Source: Faecalicatena sp. (lineage in GTDB: Bacteria > Bacillota > Clostridia > Lachnospirales > Lachnospiraceae). From it: a stretch of DNA of 7,346 nucleotides. Location: positions 1 to 7,346 of the forward strand of contig VSNK01000275.1 in NCBI GenBank assembly GCA_009774255.1, written 5' to 3'. The number at the start of each line of letters is the position of its first letter. The stretch's first letter is position 1. The notes under the pieces are model-generated. The model ran no database searches and was not told where the DNA came from. It worked only from the letters and a program-made list of their open reading frames with translations. Below, piece after piece: positions 6,431-7,346 of the stretch. The position numbers were made by a program, and so were the translations under genes.

Positions 6431-6652
6431 TTAAGGTACCGGATCATATCCGCCTTTTGCAAATGGATTGCACCGAAGAATCCTCCACACGGCCAGAGCC
6501 CCTCCCTTGAATGCACCGTACTTCTCAATTGCCTCAATCCCATACTGTGAACAAGTCGGTGTATATTTACAGCAGGAGCCTGCCTTCATCCCTGATAAAT
6601 TCCTTTGATAAAACCTGATTAATCCTATCAGAAGCTTCTTCAACCGCACCAC
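6431..6652 (-). CDS. yidD: YidD, membrane protein insertion efficiency factor
   Basis: YidD is a small inner-membrane-associated protein that helps YidC-dependent insertion. The 73-aa product has an N-terminal amphipathic, basic stretch (VRLKKLLIGLIRFYQ) and the complete family signature: CKYTPTCSQYGIEAIEKYG (about 28-46), then ALAVWRILRCNPFAKGGYDPVP with the conserved cysteines. The start is a GTG. Two GTG codons are adjacent (6650-6652 and 6647-6649); AAAAGGG at 6655-6661 lies only two bases before the first and five before the second, so the protein may begin one residue later than given. It follows rnpA by 8 nt and precedes yidC by 12 nt, so all three are surely co-transcribed and probably translationally coupled. 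Confidence 0.96.
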   Translation of the reverse strand: MVRLKKLLIGLIRFYQRNLSGMKAGSCCKYTPTCSQYGIEAIEKYGAFKGGALAVWRILRCNPFAKGGYDPVP

Positions 6653-6660
6653 TTCCCTTT

Positions 6661-7014
6661 TCAGCTTTTTGTACTGTCGCTGATATATATTTTATGAAGC
6701 TTTCCCAAATGGATCAACGCACTTTTGATGTCTGAAAATGTACAATTCTTTGCGTTGACTCTGACTACGGCTATAATGTCATATCCACAAAGGAAATGTT
6801 CTTCTTGAAGTCGATAACTTTCTCTCACCAGTCTTGTAAGATGATGCCGTACAACACTGTTCCCAACTTTCTTGCTTACGGAAATCCCCAGCCTGTTCCT
6901 GCTCATCTCATTTTTCCTTATATACATGACAAGATATTTGTTGGCATAGGATTTCCCCGTATGATAAACAACTTGAAAATCTTTATTTTTCTTTAAAGAT
7001 TCAGAATATAACAT
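6661..7014 (-). CDS. rnpA: RNase P protein component
   Basis: RnpA binds the catalytic RNase P RNA and helps it recognise the 5' leader of precursor tRNAs. At 117 aa it has family length. The N-terminal SESLKKNKDFQVVYHTGKSYANKYLV (positions about 4-29) is typical, and the RNA-binding motif block runs from RNRLGISVSKKVGNSVV (about 39-55) into RHHLTRLVRE (56-65). The motif is usually written R-N-R or R-H-R after GN.V; here it reads R-H-H, a mild departure. AGAGG at 7021-7025, six bases before ATG, fixes the start. The gene lies between a terminator after rpmH and yidD, an arrangement conserved in most bacteria. A TATAAT hexamer at 7068-7073 might add local transcription, but it lacks a partner -35 box. 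Confidence 0.97.
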   Translation of the reverse strand: MLYSESLKKNKDFQVVYHTGKSYANKYLVMYIRKNEMSRNRLGISVSKKVGNSVVRHHLTRLVRESYRLQEEHFLCGYDIIAVVRVNAKNCTFSDIKSALIHLGKLHKIYISDSTKS

Positions 7015-7072
7015 ATATTTCCTCTTAATTTATTATCCGGACACTCTTTAACTCCTAATACTCCATAATTAT

Positions 7073-7101
7073 AGAAGAAAAGGCCACAATAAATGCGGCC
7101 T
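7073..7101 (-). terminator. Intrinsic terminator/attenuator between rpmH and rnpA
   Basis: On the minus strand AGGCCGCA (7094-7101) pairs with TGTGGCCT (7081-7088) around a 5-nt loop, with one G-U pair, followed by TTTCTTCT. It begins inside the rpmH stop codon. It probably terminates most transcripts after rpmH and lets a fraction continue into rnpA, matching the much higher need for L34 than for the RNase P protein. Confidence 0.8.
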
Positions 7102-7234
7102 AAGCTGATAATTGCTTTCTTCCTTTTGCTCTTCTGGCAGCCAATACTTTTCTTCCGCCTGCTGTTCTCATTCTTGCTCTGAATCCATGAACTCTTGCTC
7201 TGGATTTCTTTTTTGGCTGAAATGTCATCTTCAT
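7100..7234 (-). CDS. rpmH: 50S ribosomal protein L34
   Basis: L34 is a very basic small protein of the large ribosomal subunit. The 44-aa product starts MKMTFQPKKKSRARVHGF and ends RRAKGRKQLSA, with the central HGFRARMRTAGGRKVLAARR; this is the complete family pattern at the usual length. The start ATG at 7232-7234 is preceded by GGGAGGTG (7243-7250), eight bases away, a very strong ribosome binding site suited to high expression. It is the first gene of the cluster, and in this arrangement dnaA and the origin are expected just beyond the right edge, usually divergently oriented. A longer frame that overlaps it in another phase is a shadow. Confidence 0.98.
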   Translation of the reverse strand: MKMTFQPKKKSRARVHGFRARMRTAGGRKVLAARRAKGRKQLSA

Positions 7235-7309
7235 TATCTATACACCTCCCTTTGAATACTATCCTGTGCCGGAAAAGATACCTCAGATAGAAACTATTAT
7301 CTTTCTTAT

Positions 7310-7340
7310 AATATAAAATCAACAAAAAATATCCTGACAA
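7310..7340 (-). promoter_or_regulatory. Candidate promoter for rpmH
   Basis: On the minus strand TTGTCA (7335-7340), one mismatch from the -35 consensus, and TATATT (7310-7315), one mismatch from the -10, are separated by 19 nt, longer than ideal. The placement, roughly 75 nt before the rpmH start codon, is reasonable for a ribosomal protein leader. The sequence is AT-rich, so the match is only suggestive. Confidence 0.35.
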
Positions 7341-7346
7341 TAATAT

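Noticed and set aside
7068..7073. A promoter for rnpA at TATAAT directly after the rpmH terminator
   Set aside because: The -10 is perfect, but the sequence 16-18 nt upstream is the terminator stem and does not resemble a -35 box.
6993..7340. A 115-codon minus-strand frame covering rpmH and its leader
   Set aside because: It runs in a different phase across rpmH, which is a perfect L34 with a strong ribosome binding site; the alternative has no recognisable domain.
7235..7346. Replication origin between rpmH and the right edge
   Set aside because: The gene order predicts oriC near here, but I find no DnaA-box-like 9-mers in these 112 bases; it would have to lie beyond the window.

Overview
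The window is a piece of a low-GC Firmicute chromosome, most like Clostridia of the Lachnospiraceae type. It carries the conserved origin-proximal cluster rpmH - rnpA - yidD - yidC - jag/khpB - mnmE - mnmG - rsmG. Every gene lies on the minus strand, so transcription runs from the right edge (rpmH) to the left edge (start of rsmG, cut by the window). The gene order, AT-rich spacers, GGAGG-type ribosome binding sites, the long YidC with a basic tail and the Jag protein with a Lys/Glu-rich linker all fit this placement. Genus cannot be fixed by eye.

Layout from right to left. 7235-7346 is the rpmH leader with a weak promoter candidate. rpmH (L34, 44 aa, 7100-7234) ends inside a strong hairpin plus U-tract (7073-7101), probably an attenuating terminator. 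rnpA (6661-7014), yidD (6431-6652) and yidC (5078-6418) follow with gaps of 8 and 12 nt and look co-transcribed. A 14-bp perfect inverted repeat starts two bases after the yidC stop codon. jag (3971-4915) comes next and is followed by a very convincing intrinsic terminator (3914-3970). mnmE (2271-3755) therefore probably starts a second transcription unit. Its upstream region holds two head-to-tail copies of a 46-47 nt palindromic element (3795-3890). mnmG (392-2305) overlaps mnmE by 35 nt. A 330-nt non-coding gap with two hairpins (289-316 and a 17-bp perfect inverted repeat at 148-202) separates mnmG from the first 20 codons of rsmG (1-61).

Functionally this is housekeeping: ribosomal protein L34, the RNase P protein, Sec/YidC membrane insertion with its helper YidD, the RNA-binding protein KhpB/Jag, the MnmE-MnmG tRNA wobble-uridine modification complex and the 16S rRNA methyltransferase RsmG.

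I see no phage, IS, CRISPR, toxin-antitoxin or defence system, and I do not claim a new system. The parts worth a second look are small: a repeat-built insert in the MnmE GTPase domain whose DNA carries three DnaA-box-like 9-mers, the tandem palindromes before mnmE, the enlarged structured mnmG-rsmG gap, and a Tyr where YidC normally has its groove arginine.
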